From Macrothele yani (Eukaryota > Arthropoda > Arachnida > Araneae > Macrothelidae): DNA of 64,000 nucleotides. Of this stretch, positions 11,781 through 22,520 are shown piece after piece. The stretch spans positions 77,992,607-78,056,606 of the forward strand of contig CM077005.1 in assembly GCA_039090855.1 (NCBI GenBank), read 5' to 3'. The notes beneath the pieces were generated by a model, which did not search any database, was not told the DNA's origin, and saw nothing but the letters and a program-made list of their open reading frames with translations. How positions within the stretch are numbered: position 1 is the stretch's first letter; every line of letters starts with the position of its first letter. The position numbers were made by a program, and so were the translations under genes.

Positions 11781-11982
11781 CATGTCAGTTTATACAGTCA
11801 CAAATAACCCAAATAATTCCCACCAAATTGAAAACTACACAAGTTTTATTACATCTTGCCCAACAGTAGTTCAGCAGCAGGAAGTACCAAAAGATGAAAA
11901 ATTTAGTAGCCTGTAAAAAAAATTAAAAATGGATGGCAGAACAATGAATATCAACAATTGTGTGATTCTATAGTGAATAAAG

Positions 11983-12200
11983 CTGGAGTTGGCTAAGTGG
12001 GTAGTATGCATGACTGTGGACTAGAGGGTCTCCAGTTCATGTCTTGGTGCTGCTAAATACCTGTCATGATTCAGTTGGTCTTGGGATAAAAACTCCTTGT
12101 CATAAAGATGTCAATCCCCTTTCTCTCAGGTCTTCAGCCTGGGCATTTAGCTGAGTGCTTATCATAAGCAGCACACAAACAAGGGTTAACAGTCAGCCAA
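11983..12200 (+). repeat. tRNA-derived SINE
   Basis: Starts GCTGGAGTTGGCTAAGTGG. It has an A-box-like TTGGCTAAGTGGG (11990-12001) and, about 33 nt further, a B-box-like CCAGTTCATGTCT (12032-12044), the spacing of an RNA polymerase III internal promoter. The rest does not fold as a full tRNA, so a SINE head with a non-tRNA body is the best reading. The 3' end is a guess. Confidence 0.6.
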
Positions 12201-12330
12201 ACATGATAAAATAAACAGCAGATTCTCAAAAGAAATTACTCAATACTCTACATATGTAGCCCACATTTATGAGGAATCCATAAAATTACCATAAATGAAT
12301 ATGCATTGCTTCTTATAGCACAAGTGTCCC

Positions 12331-13827
12331 CAGTGTTCGAAGTGGGCCAGTATGGCATACCGGTAGTTAACAAAAATGGAAGTGAGCATACCGTCAGTTA
12401 AAAAAACCTTATTTATCATCCCGGTATGTAATAAATTATAAACTTGTCACAAACCACGTAAAGAAATTAGAATGAAAGCACAAATTTTAATGCAAAAATC
12501 GGCAAATTACATTTTTAACGGATAAAATTGATAAATGATTAGCAGCTGGGACTGAAAAGATGTAGGAAGCAGAAGCATGGTGTCAGAATTCTTGTCAATA
12601 CGAAAAGGGGGGTGGGGTGAAAAGTGAAACAGTACATCTCTCAGGAAAAACACTTCATTTAGTTTTTCACTTGCGGAGAATACAGAGCTTATTCGGCGTG
12701 ACAATAACCTCAGGCGTGGTAAGGAGGGTATCTCAACAGAGGGACTTCCCGGAATCCTGACTTTTCAGATATTTTCTAAGCCCCAGTGAAACAACATTTT
12801 CAGCACAGGACAGGAGTCTGTGGATTGCTCACCATTAAGGGTGGGGTGTCGCGTGGGGTGATATAAAAGTGCAATAAGGGGATTAAATTACTAATCTGAT
12901 TTTCTCTCTCCATAACAAACACTTCTCTCTCTTTTCCTAGTCCCACCTTAAATGGACCCAGCTAAAAAATGCATTTGCAAGGAATTTGACCTTTGTTTGA
13001 CCTGCTGCTAGATTAGTTGCAGGTTCAAAGCTGATGATCATCTTTTGCATGTGCGCATATCTATCATTTCAGTTTTAGTGTAGCAGCACTAAAACTATCA
13101 GGCAATATACAATCCAATCATGTATAAGTTCGTTCTAGTAGAACTGTTCTACGAGTGTTTTATCTGAAAAAGATAAAAACACTCGTAGAACACACTGCAT
13201 GTTGTGCAAAAGATACAAAAGATGAGAAATCTTCCCTGCAGTCAATGTGGGATTTATGTTAAGCTAAAAGTGAGAGCTATTTTTGTAAAGTGTTACGGCT
13301 TTATTATTTTTCGTACTCTTATTACTGTAGTGCATGACGCATACAATATGCTCTTAGTCTTACTCTTACAGTATATTGTAGCACAAAATAAATAAAGTAG
13401 TTTAAAGTATTTTTTTTTAATCCAGTCTACACAGCTGTACCAGTATTTGAGCACTGACAATTATGGTTCAGGAAATATACAATGCAATCATGTATAGTTC
13501 GTTCTAGTAGAACTGTAGTAAACCCATACACATTTTGTAAGAAAAATAAAGTAGAACATTCGTGCTCCCAGATTCGTGTGTTTGTCATTATACTCTATCA
13601 TATTGAAAATTAAAGTACACTACAAAAAAAAAAAAGGGGGTAAAAATATGTTCAGAATTTAATTTATTGATTTATTTGTGCAGTGGTCCAATAATCCAGA
13701 AACTGCAATTTAATTAATTTTGGAAATTAAGCTGAGACTGTAAAGAGACCACAAACCATTTAATGAAGGTTTTTTTTTATTATTACATTAATTTTTTTTA
13801 TATTATATACATTAATTTTTCAATACC

Positions 13828-13858
<31 letters not shown>

Positions 13859-13976
13859 AAAAAATAAAAAAAATTATGTGGAATGGTATGTATTTCTTTC
13901 AAAACCTCCTATTTATACTATGTGGATGTATGGTCGGCACCATACCGGCAGTAGCTCTGTGCCACTTCGACCACTG
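12331..13976. mobile_element. Non-autonomous hAT element with 8-bp TSD
   Basis: The ends are CAGTGTTCGAAGTGG and, inverted, CAGTGGTCGAAGTGG (14 of 15). Both sides carry the identical 8-bp duplication AGTGTCCC (12323-12330 and 13977-13984), diagnostic of hAT insertion. The 1646-bp interior has no transposase. It does contain a duplicated block around AATCATGTATA(A)GTTCGTTCTAGTAGAACTG (near 13118 and 13488), a strong hairpin at 13146-13191, and a long poly-A tract (about 13829-13856). Both subterminal regions include an ACCGG(T/C)AGTA motif. Confidence 0.88.
13146..13191. repeat. Hairpin inside the non-autonomous hAT
   Basis: GTTCTACGAGTGTTTTATCT (13146-13165), loop GAAAA, then its complement with one extra A (13171-13191). 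Near-perfect 20-bp stem. Confidence 0.85.
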
Positions 13977-14494
13977 AGTGTCCCCCAAAACATAAACATC
14001 TGACTGAACTTTAACTTTCACACCCCCCTCCAGTAACTTTTAACTACATATATTACAGCCAAACCTCGATTTACCGAACTTCAAGGGACCAACAGTCTTG
14101 TACGTAAAATCATGGAATTCGCTAGATCGAGGAAGCCAATCGAATGAAACATTCAAATTTAGCTAGTGTTCATAATAGAATATGTACGCAACCAAGTTCT
14201 CTTTCATTCAGTGAAATTTAAATTATGTATAGTACTTTTAATTATGAAATTGATTTTCAAACATGTTATAGTACGTATTTACTTTGCATATTAAATACAT
14301 AATTCGTAGATACGTATTACACTTCATTATGTAGCATCAAATTTTAAGCGTACTTCAAAATTGAAAGAAAAATACAATAGTTGATCTTTTTTGAGGAGCT
14401 TCTTATAACGATTTTGGTATTATAAATTGCATGATACAGAACATCAATTAATACTAATTAACTTGTAAAAACAGAATATGTGTTGATTACCTTT

Positions 14495-16040
14495 TTACAC
14501 TGTGGAAAAAAATGCTTTAAAAAGATAGCTTACTTTTTCTGAACCTTTAGCTTTATAAATTGCAGGTTCAACTTTATGAAGTACATGAAGAATATCATCA
14601 GTGATATTGAAGTGAATTAAGTAGTTTTTAGCACATTCTATTCCATTAGCAGCATCACTAAAGCAGCTAACTTTCAGTTCTGCTTCGTCTTCTTCATCAG
14701 AATTTAATGCATTTAGTCTGATCTGTTCATCCAAAGCATCATCAAGGGATTGCATTTGGCAGGTATGCACATTTGCATCACGCTAAACAAAATCGAAAAA
14801 CACAATACCTGATGAGGCAATTTCATTCCATTCTGCAAAATCGTCACCCGCAAAATTGTCAGCAGCATTTTCGGTATTGGACCTACTGTCTTCTTGTTCA
14901 CAATCTGAAAAAGCCTGCTTTGTAAAGGCAGTTTTTAATGATATCTGCCGTAACTTCATTCCACAACAGTCGCACAAAATGCATTGCATCCAGAATGTTA
15001 ATTTTAACTTTAGATGCATCATCCTTTGCCTCGATAACAGAAAGTACTTTTTGCATGAGAAGCTTTCGATAATGGGCTTTAAAAGACCTAATATGACACC
15101 CAGATCCAGCAGTTGCAATTCACTAGTACAATTGGCTGGGAAAAAAAGGACTTGAACATTTTTCAGATTGTTTACCTGAGGGTGCACAGTACAATGATCA
15201 ATGAATAAGAGGACTTTTCTCTTTTTTGCCTGCATCTGAGCATCCAAGGCTTCTAACATAATTTTTGAATAAAGCTGTAGTAGTCCGCGACTTTTTATTT
15301 GCTTCGTATTTGGTGGGCAAAGACTTTACATTTTTGAAGCAATGTGGTGTAGCAAATGTGCCTATAACCAATGGCTGTAATTTTTCTGACCCGTCTGCAT
15401 TGGCAGCTAGAAAAACAGTGATTCTGTCTTTTGACTTCTTTCCTCCATGGCAGGTGTCATATCAAAAACACAGTGTTTTATCTGGCTGCAGGTTATAAAA
15501 CAGTCCAGTTTCATCAGGATTAAAAATGTCACACGGCATGCACCCTTCAATAATTTGTGGCAGCTGTTCATTTTTCCACGTGTGTGCCGTCACGGGATCA
15601 ACACTTTTGCTTTCGCCGGATAGAGCTCTATACACTATGCAATGTCTTTGTTTAAAATGATCAATCGATCCATTTGATGTGGTGAATTCCTTTATTTGAA
15701 GTCGCTGGGCAAGACGAACTGCTTTTTCCTTCAGAAGTGATCCACTAATAGGCAAATTACTAGCCCGTGTTTGTTGGAACCAAGTGACAAGAGCGTTTTC
15801 CTACTCACTCAGGGGCGATGATTTAATAGATTTCCTCTTACTCGAAAATTGCCCACACTTTGATGCACAGCTTTCAATTTCCTTTCTATTTTTTGTTATG
15901 GTACACAACATTGACTTGGAAATTCCGAGTTTCTCTGCTACAACAGTCTGTGATCATGAGTTCGCATCGAGCTGCGACAAAATGTCCATTTTTTCACTGA
16001 CTGAAAATCTTTTCTGCTTTTTTTGGCTGTAGTCATTCAT
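14495..16040 (-). pseudogene. Tigger/pogo-type transposase, broken
   Basis: Starts MNDYSQKKQKRFSVSEKMDI at 16040, a CENP-B-type N-terminal helix-turn-helix. A second DNA-binding part follows (SGSLLKEKAVRLAQRL), then a DDE_1 catalytic domain. The acidic residues are visible in IFNPDETGLFY, VLLFIDHCTVHP and LQLLDLGVILGLLKP (the family's LQPMDQGVIRSLK). Stops occur near 15952, 15803, 15463 and 14780, and the frame shifts near 15260. The product would have bound the element's ends and moved it, but it is long inactive. Confidence 0.9.
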
Positions 16041-16662
16041 TTTTTTAAAGTGCTCTAACAAAATACACATTTGCAAACTACAATGATCAGTGAATTTCAC
16101 TTCTAACTTTTCTATTGCTATCTACTGTATGTTCATCAAAACTTTATCCGTAAACAAGCTGTGTTGTTTAATGTGACCTCTACACTGAGAAGAAAAAAAA
16201 AAAAAAAGCAATTTCGGAAAGAATTCCGAATGCTCAGGAATGGGTACGTACTGTTAGAGAATGCTGCACTTGTAACGTCAAAAGCGCAAGAAACTCATAA
16301 GAAAAACTTTACCACGGTAACACTCTCGAAGAAAGAACTGTGCACACATCAGCATCTAGAGAAAAACACCTGCGACCCACTTATGTGACTCGGACTTTTT
16401 TCAGCTCGGCTCTTCTTGTAGAAACGCACGTGTATGCAGTCGTGATGTGAACGAAATGAAACAATATCGCAACAAGCCGAGTAAAGCTGTTGCCTTTTAC
16501 AACTGTTTTGATAAATATACCATGTGTAGGGCATAATTTCTTCAAATGGGCAATAAATAGTAGGATTTACACTCACCATATATGTCATCATTATAATTAC
16601 TTCTGCTATAATGCTGGTTGGCATAGTTTAGTGGTTTAAAAAAAATAAAAAATGTTCGCTAA

Positions 16663-16675
16663 AGTGAGGAAACAT
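16663..16675. repeat. 13-bp target-site duplication, left copy
   Basis: AGTGAGGAAACAT, identical to 17686-17698, bracketing the inverted Penelope-like insertion. Confidence 0.75.
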
Positions 16676-17685
16676 CATAATATTTGCACATTTTAAGGAA
16701 TTAAAACACCAGCAAAGTGCGCATATTTATGTGCAATTCATTAATGATATATTAAAATAACCAATCGCTTACTCGAAAGATCATGGTCACTTTTCTCCTT
16801 TAACACTTCAATTCAAGCACGTCAATTATCATCATGTAATGTTGTTGGCCTTCAAAGGTTGAAAGACTACTTGCCTATGAAATTCATTCTTCTGGGCATG
16901 AAACATCGTACTTTCCTTCTTTTTTTTTTTTTTTTTGTTATTTACTGGACAAAAACGCAGGTTTCCCTCTGCCATATGAGACGTAACCTTAGCTCGTCAT
17001 CTCCATAAAAACCTCACACCTACAAACATACATACTATACCACTCATTCATACATTCAGTTAAAAACACTATGTACATAATTACACATTTACATTCCCAG
17101 GCAGTTAAACCTTTGTCAACTGTGACTAAAAAAGTGCTCTATCCGTTTCAAACTCCGTGCTAACCCTACTGCAAGCAACCTCATTCAGCCCGTCTCATCT
17201 GCCTCCTGATGACGACAGTAGCCCGTTGAAAGCGCTAGAGGATTGTGTATGACGGGCTGAATGAGGTTGCTTGCAGTAGGGTTAGCACGGAGTTTGAAAC
17301 GGATAGAGCACTTTTTTAGTCACAGTTGACAAAGGTTTAACTGCCTGGGAATGTAAATGTGTAATTATGTACATAGTGTTTTTAACTGAATGTATGAATG
17401 AGTGGTATAGTGTGTATGTTTGTGAGGTTTTTATGGAGATGACGAGCTAAAGTTACGTCTCATATGGCAGAGGGAAACCTGCGTTTTTTGTCCAGTAAAA
17501 AAAAAAAAAAAAAAAAGGAAAGTACGATGTTTCATGACCAGAAGAACGAATCCCATAAGCAAGAAGTCTTTCAACCTTTGAAGGCCAACAACATTACATG
17601 ATGATAATTGACGTGCTTGAAGTGTTAAAGGAGAAAAGTGACCATGATCTTTTGGGTAAGTGATTGGTTATTTTAATAATATATC
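16676..17685. mobile_element. Penelope-like pLTR pair in inverted orientation, hammerhead at the centre
   Basis: Two arms of about 440 bp (16746-17194 and 17251-17686) are reverse complements of each other with few differences, around a 56-nt loop. The whole is bracketed by a 13-bp direct repeat AGTGAGGAAACAT (16663-16675 and 17686-17698), a target-site duplication. About 70 nt on the left are outside the symmetry. Each arm ends in an A or T tract. The loop carries a hammerhead-like core. Inverted pLTRs, variable TSDs and hammerhead motifs are known for Penelope-like elements; no protein-coding part is present here. Confidence 0.72.
17188..17256 (+). ncRNA. Hammerhead-ribozyme-like motif (type I, minimal stem III)
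   Basis: The core CTGATGA (17206-17212) is preceded by CCTC (17202-17205). A stem II region and GAAA (17228-17231) follow, then GCGC, TA (17236-17237) and GAGG (17238-17241), which pairs with CCTC as stem I. Further out, CCCGTC can pair with GACGGG, which is also the base of the surrounding palindrome. Stem II (CGAC against CGTT) is poorly paired, so this copy is probably inactive or weak. Predicted cleavage would be after the A at 17237. Confidence 0.6.
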
Positions 17686-17698
17686 AGTGAGGAAACAT
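17686..17698. repeat. 13-bp target-site duplication, right copy
   Basis: AGTGAGGAAACAT, identical to 16663-16675. Confidence 0.75.
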
Positions 17699-17942
17699 GT
17701 TCTTTCATTCGGGAAACACCAAGCATTAATTTCAATGTAGTTCCTTCTGGACCATAGAAAATGTAAGTAAAATCGCAAAATTCGTTTAATCGCAGTCCGT
17801 TAAATAGGAATTTGATCGCACTTACAAAGTTTATTTTATTTTATTTTTTTTTATGTCAGTTTATTACGTCTGATATTTTTTGTCCCAAACCCCTTTTCAT
17901 TCACTCAGTTTTGAAACAGCTTTGTCTCAGATATTCCGTCTA

Positions 17943-19312
17943 CACTGCTGGCCACCCAAAATGCAACACCAAGAGGGACACGAGATAGCAAAGCCAGATT
18001 TACTGGACACATGACAACAGATACAAAGATGAAACGATTGAGCTTACAGGCCCGTGCGACTTGCGGAACACGCAGACATCAATAGTTCATGTGGCCCCCA
18101 TGGCTGGCAATAATGGCAGCTACACGCCGCGGCATCTAATGAAATAGGCTTTGGATGTGGGCTTCGGGTATGTCGGTCCAGGCTGCTTCCACACGTTGCC
18201 ACAGTGTATCAGGCGTAGCCACAGGTAGTGCTTGCCGGGCCTCTTGGTTGCCGATCAGCGACCAGACGTGTTCGTTGGGTGACATATCGGGAGAACAGGC
18301 GGGCCACGGCAGCAGTGACACCTGGTGGGCCGTGAAGAATTGTTGAATGATGCGTGCCACGTGCGGGAGCGCATTGTCCTGTTGAAAAGTGGCCGCTGGC
18401 AGGTCCTGCAGGTAAGGGAGGACTACAGGCTCCAAAACGTCGGAGATGTAGCGGTGGCTGTTGAGTGTACCGGCGATACGTACGCCATATCCAATTACAC
18501 TCCAAACTATAACGCCGGGCGGCGGACCGGTATGGTGATGCATAATGCAGGCGTCATACAGTCTCTCACCGCGGTGCCGCCACACGCGGATCCGACCATC
18601 GTGGTGTTGCAGGCAGAAGCGGGATTCGTCGGAGAAGACAATGTCATGCCATTCCGCAGTCCAGGTGCGGCGTTCAACGGCTCACTGCTGCCGCACTGCG
18701 TCGGTGGTGTGATGTCAATGGTAATCGGAGCAATGGGCGCCGTGCAACAAGTCCCCGCTCCTGCAGACGACATCGAACGGTATGTGCTGACACAGGTTGT
18801 TGCGCAACACACCCTAATTCCTGCGCTAATGTTTGTGATGTGGCGGTGCGAGCCGTCAATGCCCGCCGCACAACATGCTGGTCCTCTCGTTCGGTGGCAT
18901 GCCGCAGCTGCGGTAATCACCCACGTCGGTCCGTCCCTCCTGCACCCACCGAATCCATACTCGCCGCACTGTGGCTGAATGTCATCCTACACAGGTGGTG
19001 ATGTCGCGATAAGCCACTATTCTTCCTCTGTCGAACTCCGAAACGTGCTGGAATGACTGCCGTATTCTGCGACGAGGCATCAGGAAGCTTCCCATGCACA
19101 GGTCCGGCAGCACAACACACTTTCACTACTTACACATTGCCTTCTGTGCACCTTTCTTATAGTGCTTCTCGGTGGCGTGCCGGGCGCACATGATTTGCAT
19201 ATGCCCTGCAATGCTAATCGTTTGCATGTCCTCTCGCGGGCGATGCATGCTGCGAATTTCAGGCCGATTGGATGCTTTCTTCTTGGTGTTGCATTTTGGG
19301 TGGCCAGCAGTG
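17943..19312 (-). mobile_element. Tc1-like transposon with 32-bp identical TIRs
   Basis: Both ends begin CACTGCTGGCCACCCAAAAT and stay identical for 32 bp, flanked by TA (17941-17942 and 19313-19314). The length is 1370 bp. Base composition is markedly more GC-rich than the surrounding intron. Perfect TIRs and an intact catalytic triad suggest a relatively young insertion. Confidence 0.93.
18136..19080 (-). pseudogene. Tc1-like DD34E transposase with frameshift and stops
   Basis: Begins MPRRRIRQSFQHVSEFDRGR at 19080 (paired-like helix-turn-helix start). It continues through LTARTATSQTLAQELG and the linker, then the catalytic domain with FSDESRFCLQHHDGR (first Asp), FQQDNALPHVARII (second Asp) and CSPDMSPNEHVWSLIG (Glu), 34 residues after the second Asp. 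The catalytic triad is intact. The frame is broken near 18955 (stop), 18860 and about 18672. The reading ends at 18136, and the length matches the family. Confidence 0.9.
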
Positions 19313-19451
19313 TATCTTAAACCTTGCTATACCCAAGACTTAAGTGCAATGCATAAATGGCAAAAACAGTCCATAAACTGGGAGATACAATTTGTTGCGC
19401 ATAAACTGGAAGATACAATTTGTTTCATGCAAAGGTTAACACAAAGACATA

Positions 19452-20264
19452 TCTTATATATAAAACACAAAATGTCTGTTCGTCTGAAGCAGCAAAAACT
19501 CTCGAACGCCAAACTGTGGCATCGTGAAATTTGCATAGCTTATTAATACTGGAATTTCTAGGTCAACGCAACTATTTTAAGATCTCTACGTTGTTCCGTT
19601 CGTGAGTTATTAATTAATTAATAAGCTAATCAATAAAGTCAGCGTTGTTTGCTACATCATCCTGTTCCAAACCCGAAAGCATGCGACTGCATTTTACCCC
19701 CTGGCACATCCACAGGTGTTTCTATTCTTTGAGAACTGTGCATAAAAAAATGCAAAAACGAACTTTGCAAAATCTTAACCAAACAGGCTGAAATTTTTTA
19801 TCAACACCATGAATTGGTAATAAGAGGAGTCCCTCAAAATTTCACCGGAATCTGGTATGGAATTTCTAATTCATTGGTAAACAGAAATATATATGCAAAA
19901 ACGGTTAATAAAATTTTGCTGGCTAAATTAAAAAGTTATTTACTGATTCAGGCGAAATTTGGAGATCATGTTTCTATTAACAATTTATGGTGTTCATTAA
20001 AATTTCAGCCAGTTTCATAAAATATTCGCAAAGATAAGTTTTTAACTTTTTTATCCCAGAGATTCGCCCCTCAAAGACGTCTGAAACTGAAAGCATGTGA
20101 TGCATTTGATTGTCGATAACAAATTGTTAATGAATTTTGTTCAGTCAGTGCTCTAATGCTGTGTCTCCTGGACGCGTGTTAAATAATTTGTAACGCTTTT
20201 GGTCTGTTTGATTCTACATAATTCCATACATTCTGTACCGGGCAAAGCTGGGTAGTAAAGCTAG
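19452..20264 (+). mobile_element. Helitron (non-autonomous)
   Basis: The 5' end is TCTTATATATAAAACACAAA followed by ATGTCTGTTCGTCTG, a form common at insect Helitron starts. The 3' end is ACCGGGCAAAGCTGGGT (short hairpin, near 20237-20253), then AGTAAAG and CTAG. It is inserted between A (19451) and T (20265), without target duplication, as expected. No Rep/helicase gene is present. Confidence 0.8.
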
Positions 20265-20822
20265 TATTGTATATTTCATTTGCACTTTGTTCAGTTGTAC
20301 TCTGCAGACAAAAATACAGTTTTCCTTCTGCAAATAAAACAAATAGGAAAAACAATACACCTAAAATATAAAAACAAAAATTATGAACATAATGCAGTCA
20401 ATTCTATAATAAATTCTATGCAGAAGGTTTCAATTTTCTTTTATAGTGTTTTCTCCATTGATTCTTGGATCATATGTTGAACTAACATTACAATTTCTCT
20501 TGATTTTGTTCTTGAAGTGACAATGTCAACAAAAACATTTTGCTCATCAAAACTCTTATAACCAAGCTCTATTTCACGTGTAGTTTCATCTAAACAATAC
20601 CCAAAATAATACCAAATCTTCAGAGCAGAAAAGAGTAGGATACAGAATTAAAACACCTAGAGTCCCAGAAAATGTTAAATTTATTATTTTTTTACACTCT
20701 TATTACTGTAGTGCATGACACATATAATATGTAACAATATAGGTTTGCACTTTTGTTTAAAAACAACTACTTGTATTATTTTTTGAGAAACTACAAAAAA
20801 TACTGATATTTAAAAATCTTAC
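20265..20822. other. Intronic DNA sharing a short repeat with the hAT at 12.3-14.0 kb
   Basis: Nothing coding. Around 20685-20735, CTCTTATTACTGTAGTGCAT and flanks match 13316-13352 inside the non-autonomous hAT, so this is probably a fragment of the same family. Confidence 0.55.
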
Positions 20823-20915
20823 TTGGCAAGCCATCTGCCAAACACAGTCAATAAACTGCAAAAAGACAGGGGAGCGGTCAGCATCAGAATGTCTGTCATC
20901 ACCATGTCCAATGCG
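20823..20915 (-). CDS. mtm: Myotubularin, exon encoding RIGHGDD..WQMACQ
   Basis: A 31-codon phase-0 exon between a CCAG acceptor and a GTAAGA donor. It encodes [18 protein letters not shown] followed by [13 protein letters not shown]. The RxGHG..(x)DADRSPxFLQFxDCVWQ block is a hallmark of the C-terminal half of the myotubularin phosphatase domain and lies after the catalytic loop. It follows 23694-23801 and precedes 3397-3510. Confidence 0.95.
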
Positions 20916-21950
20916 CTGGAAAATAAGATATGATATCATAACAGAGAATGGCAGAAAAGATTATGTCCGTAGCAAAATACAATTTCAGCTAAATAATGAA
21001 TGTAAAGTTTTACAACAGGAATTTTAGAAAGCAAGCAAGTTTCCATAACTTTTCCGGAAAGCCCTGTTTTCATGAGTTAGAAAGTTTTTGAAATGTTTCC
21101 AACAATTTTCTTCTACATGGACTACCATTTTGAACTCAAAACTTTTATTTCCTAGAAAAGGACTAAGTAGTAAGAACCAATGTAAAATACATTTTTAAAA
21201 CTTAGCTGCTTTACCAATTTTTTTTATAAATAAAGATTTAATTTTTTTCTTTTCCGGAGGCACGTACCAGGGCAGTTAAAAATTGTGTTTATAGTTCTTA
21301 TTTCCTTTGCAAAGATATTCCTTAATAGCAAGTCTACCTGAACATACTGAAAGTAAATGAAATAACCATTGCCAATATCATCATCTAAAGTACTAAAAAT
21401 TTTCACCAGTTTTGTTTCTCAGGCTTTACTTGTTATCTTGCTTCCAATTTCAACAGCCTTTTAAGGTCAAAGACAGTGTTGTAGGAAATATACCAAATAA
21501 TACTGCAACATCACTTCTCCATGTAGCTTTGTTATTTTTTCATTTTTTCATCTGTTTTCCCTAACTGCATATATACTGTGATGCCACATACCACAAAAAT
21601 TGTGAATCACAGGAATTTGCAAATACATGAATCAGCATTTTCATATTTATCACTATTTGGTACAAAAATGCATTTTTTAAAATTCAACTTAGAGCTGTAA
21701 AGATAGCATATCTACAGATGAACAGACAAAGTGCCATTACATGAACATAGATTTTTTTCTTCTTCAAAGATGTGTTTAAAAGGTGAGGAGAGATTTTAAA
21801 TGAGACAATGTGAGGAGACAATCAATCAATCCAAGATAGAAAATATTAACATTTCTTGTTGACAAAATGACAAACTTGTATATAAAGTTTGAAGACGAGA
21901 ATTATAACTACTTTTTTTTTTTTCTTTGAAAGGCAGCAGACTTACTATGT
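20916..21950. other. Intronic DNA, nothing recognised
   Basis: AT-rich, no domain-like reading in any frame, no clear repeats. Confidence 0.55.
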
Positions 21951-22019
21951 ACTCCATTTCTTGACCAATCAACCTACCAGTTCCAACAAATTTTCAAATC
22001 CTACAGCTATTCGATTGTT

Positions 22020-22400
22020 ATCAAATCTAATCCTGCCATCATGAAAGTTATCATTCTGGACAGAGATAAAATTGTAAACTTTAATATTCCTGGAATGTAC
22101 AAGATCCTTATTTCCACTTCTGTTGGTACCAAAGTTTACATCAGTAGCACATTTTGTAGCATTACTAAACATCTGACTGAGCATAAAAAGGATGTTACCC
22201 AAGAGACACCCAATTCGACGCTCTTGAATGCATCAGCAGTTTCTCTCTGGAAGTATACTGCAAACATCAGACCTTTCATCAACAAAAGGGATCAATGTTT
22301 TCATGAGAGAATTGAGATCTGTACCTCTTTGAACTGTAATACTGACAGTCCTAAATACCCCCCCCCCCCATCATTTGGAAATCCCTCCTATTGTTTGGCA
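22020..22400 (+). pseudogene. Penelope-like GIY-YIG endonuclease fossil
   Basis: The plus frame from about 22041 reads RDKIVNFNIPGMYKI, then VGTKVYISSTFCSITKHLTE and HKKDV. This matches the GIY-YIG layout of Penelope-like elements (PGIYKI ... GKVYIGxTxRSIxxRLxEHKRD). Further on, HERIEICTSLNCNTDS resembles the REAIEIxKHxNNFNRED tail. Key residues are altered (YIG is YIS), and no reverse transcriptase part is seen upstream, so it is a 5'-truncated relic. Confidence 0.6.
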
Positions 22401-22461
22401 ACAATCCCAATGAAGTACTTGAAAAATCCAAATCCAGCAACCAGTCTCACTTCACTTCACT

Positions 22462-22520
22462 TCAGTTGTTTACAGGTGATCAAGCACTAAGTGGGGTCGA
22501 AAGTCTTCTATGTGTAATTT
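22462..22520 (+). ncRNA. Degenerate hammerhead-like motif downstream of the GIY-YIG fossil
   Basis: GGTGATCAAGCACTAAGTGG then GGTCGAAAGTCTTCTATGTG. It resembles a hammerhead core with two changes in CTGATGA, a CAC/GTG-type stem II, GAAA (22499-22502), and TA before TGTGTAA, which can pair loosely with TTTACA upstream. The position 3' of the endonuclease fossil is as expected for a Penelope-like element. Confidence 0.4.

Larger units (their letters stand above)
14056..17819 (-). mobile_element. Tigger/pogo element, decayed, with a nested insertion
   Basis: The left end reads CAGCCAAACCTCGATTTACC after TA (14054-14055), a typical pogo/Tigger terminus. The minus strand encodes a broken Tigger transposase (14495-16040). 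The right end is uncertain: 17796-17819 (TCCGTTAAATAGGAATTTGA) aligns loosely with the inverted left end. A 1-kb Penelope-like inverted insertion with its own 13-bp duplication lies at 16676-17685. Confidence 0.6.

Noticed and set aside
13821..13857. Long A-tract as a possible retrogene tail
   Set aside because: It lies inside a hAT with defined ends and no processed coding sequence precedes it.
18325..18978. Plus-strand frame of 217 codons
   Set aside because: Antisense shadow of the GC-rich Tc1-like transposase encoded on the minus strand.
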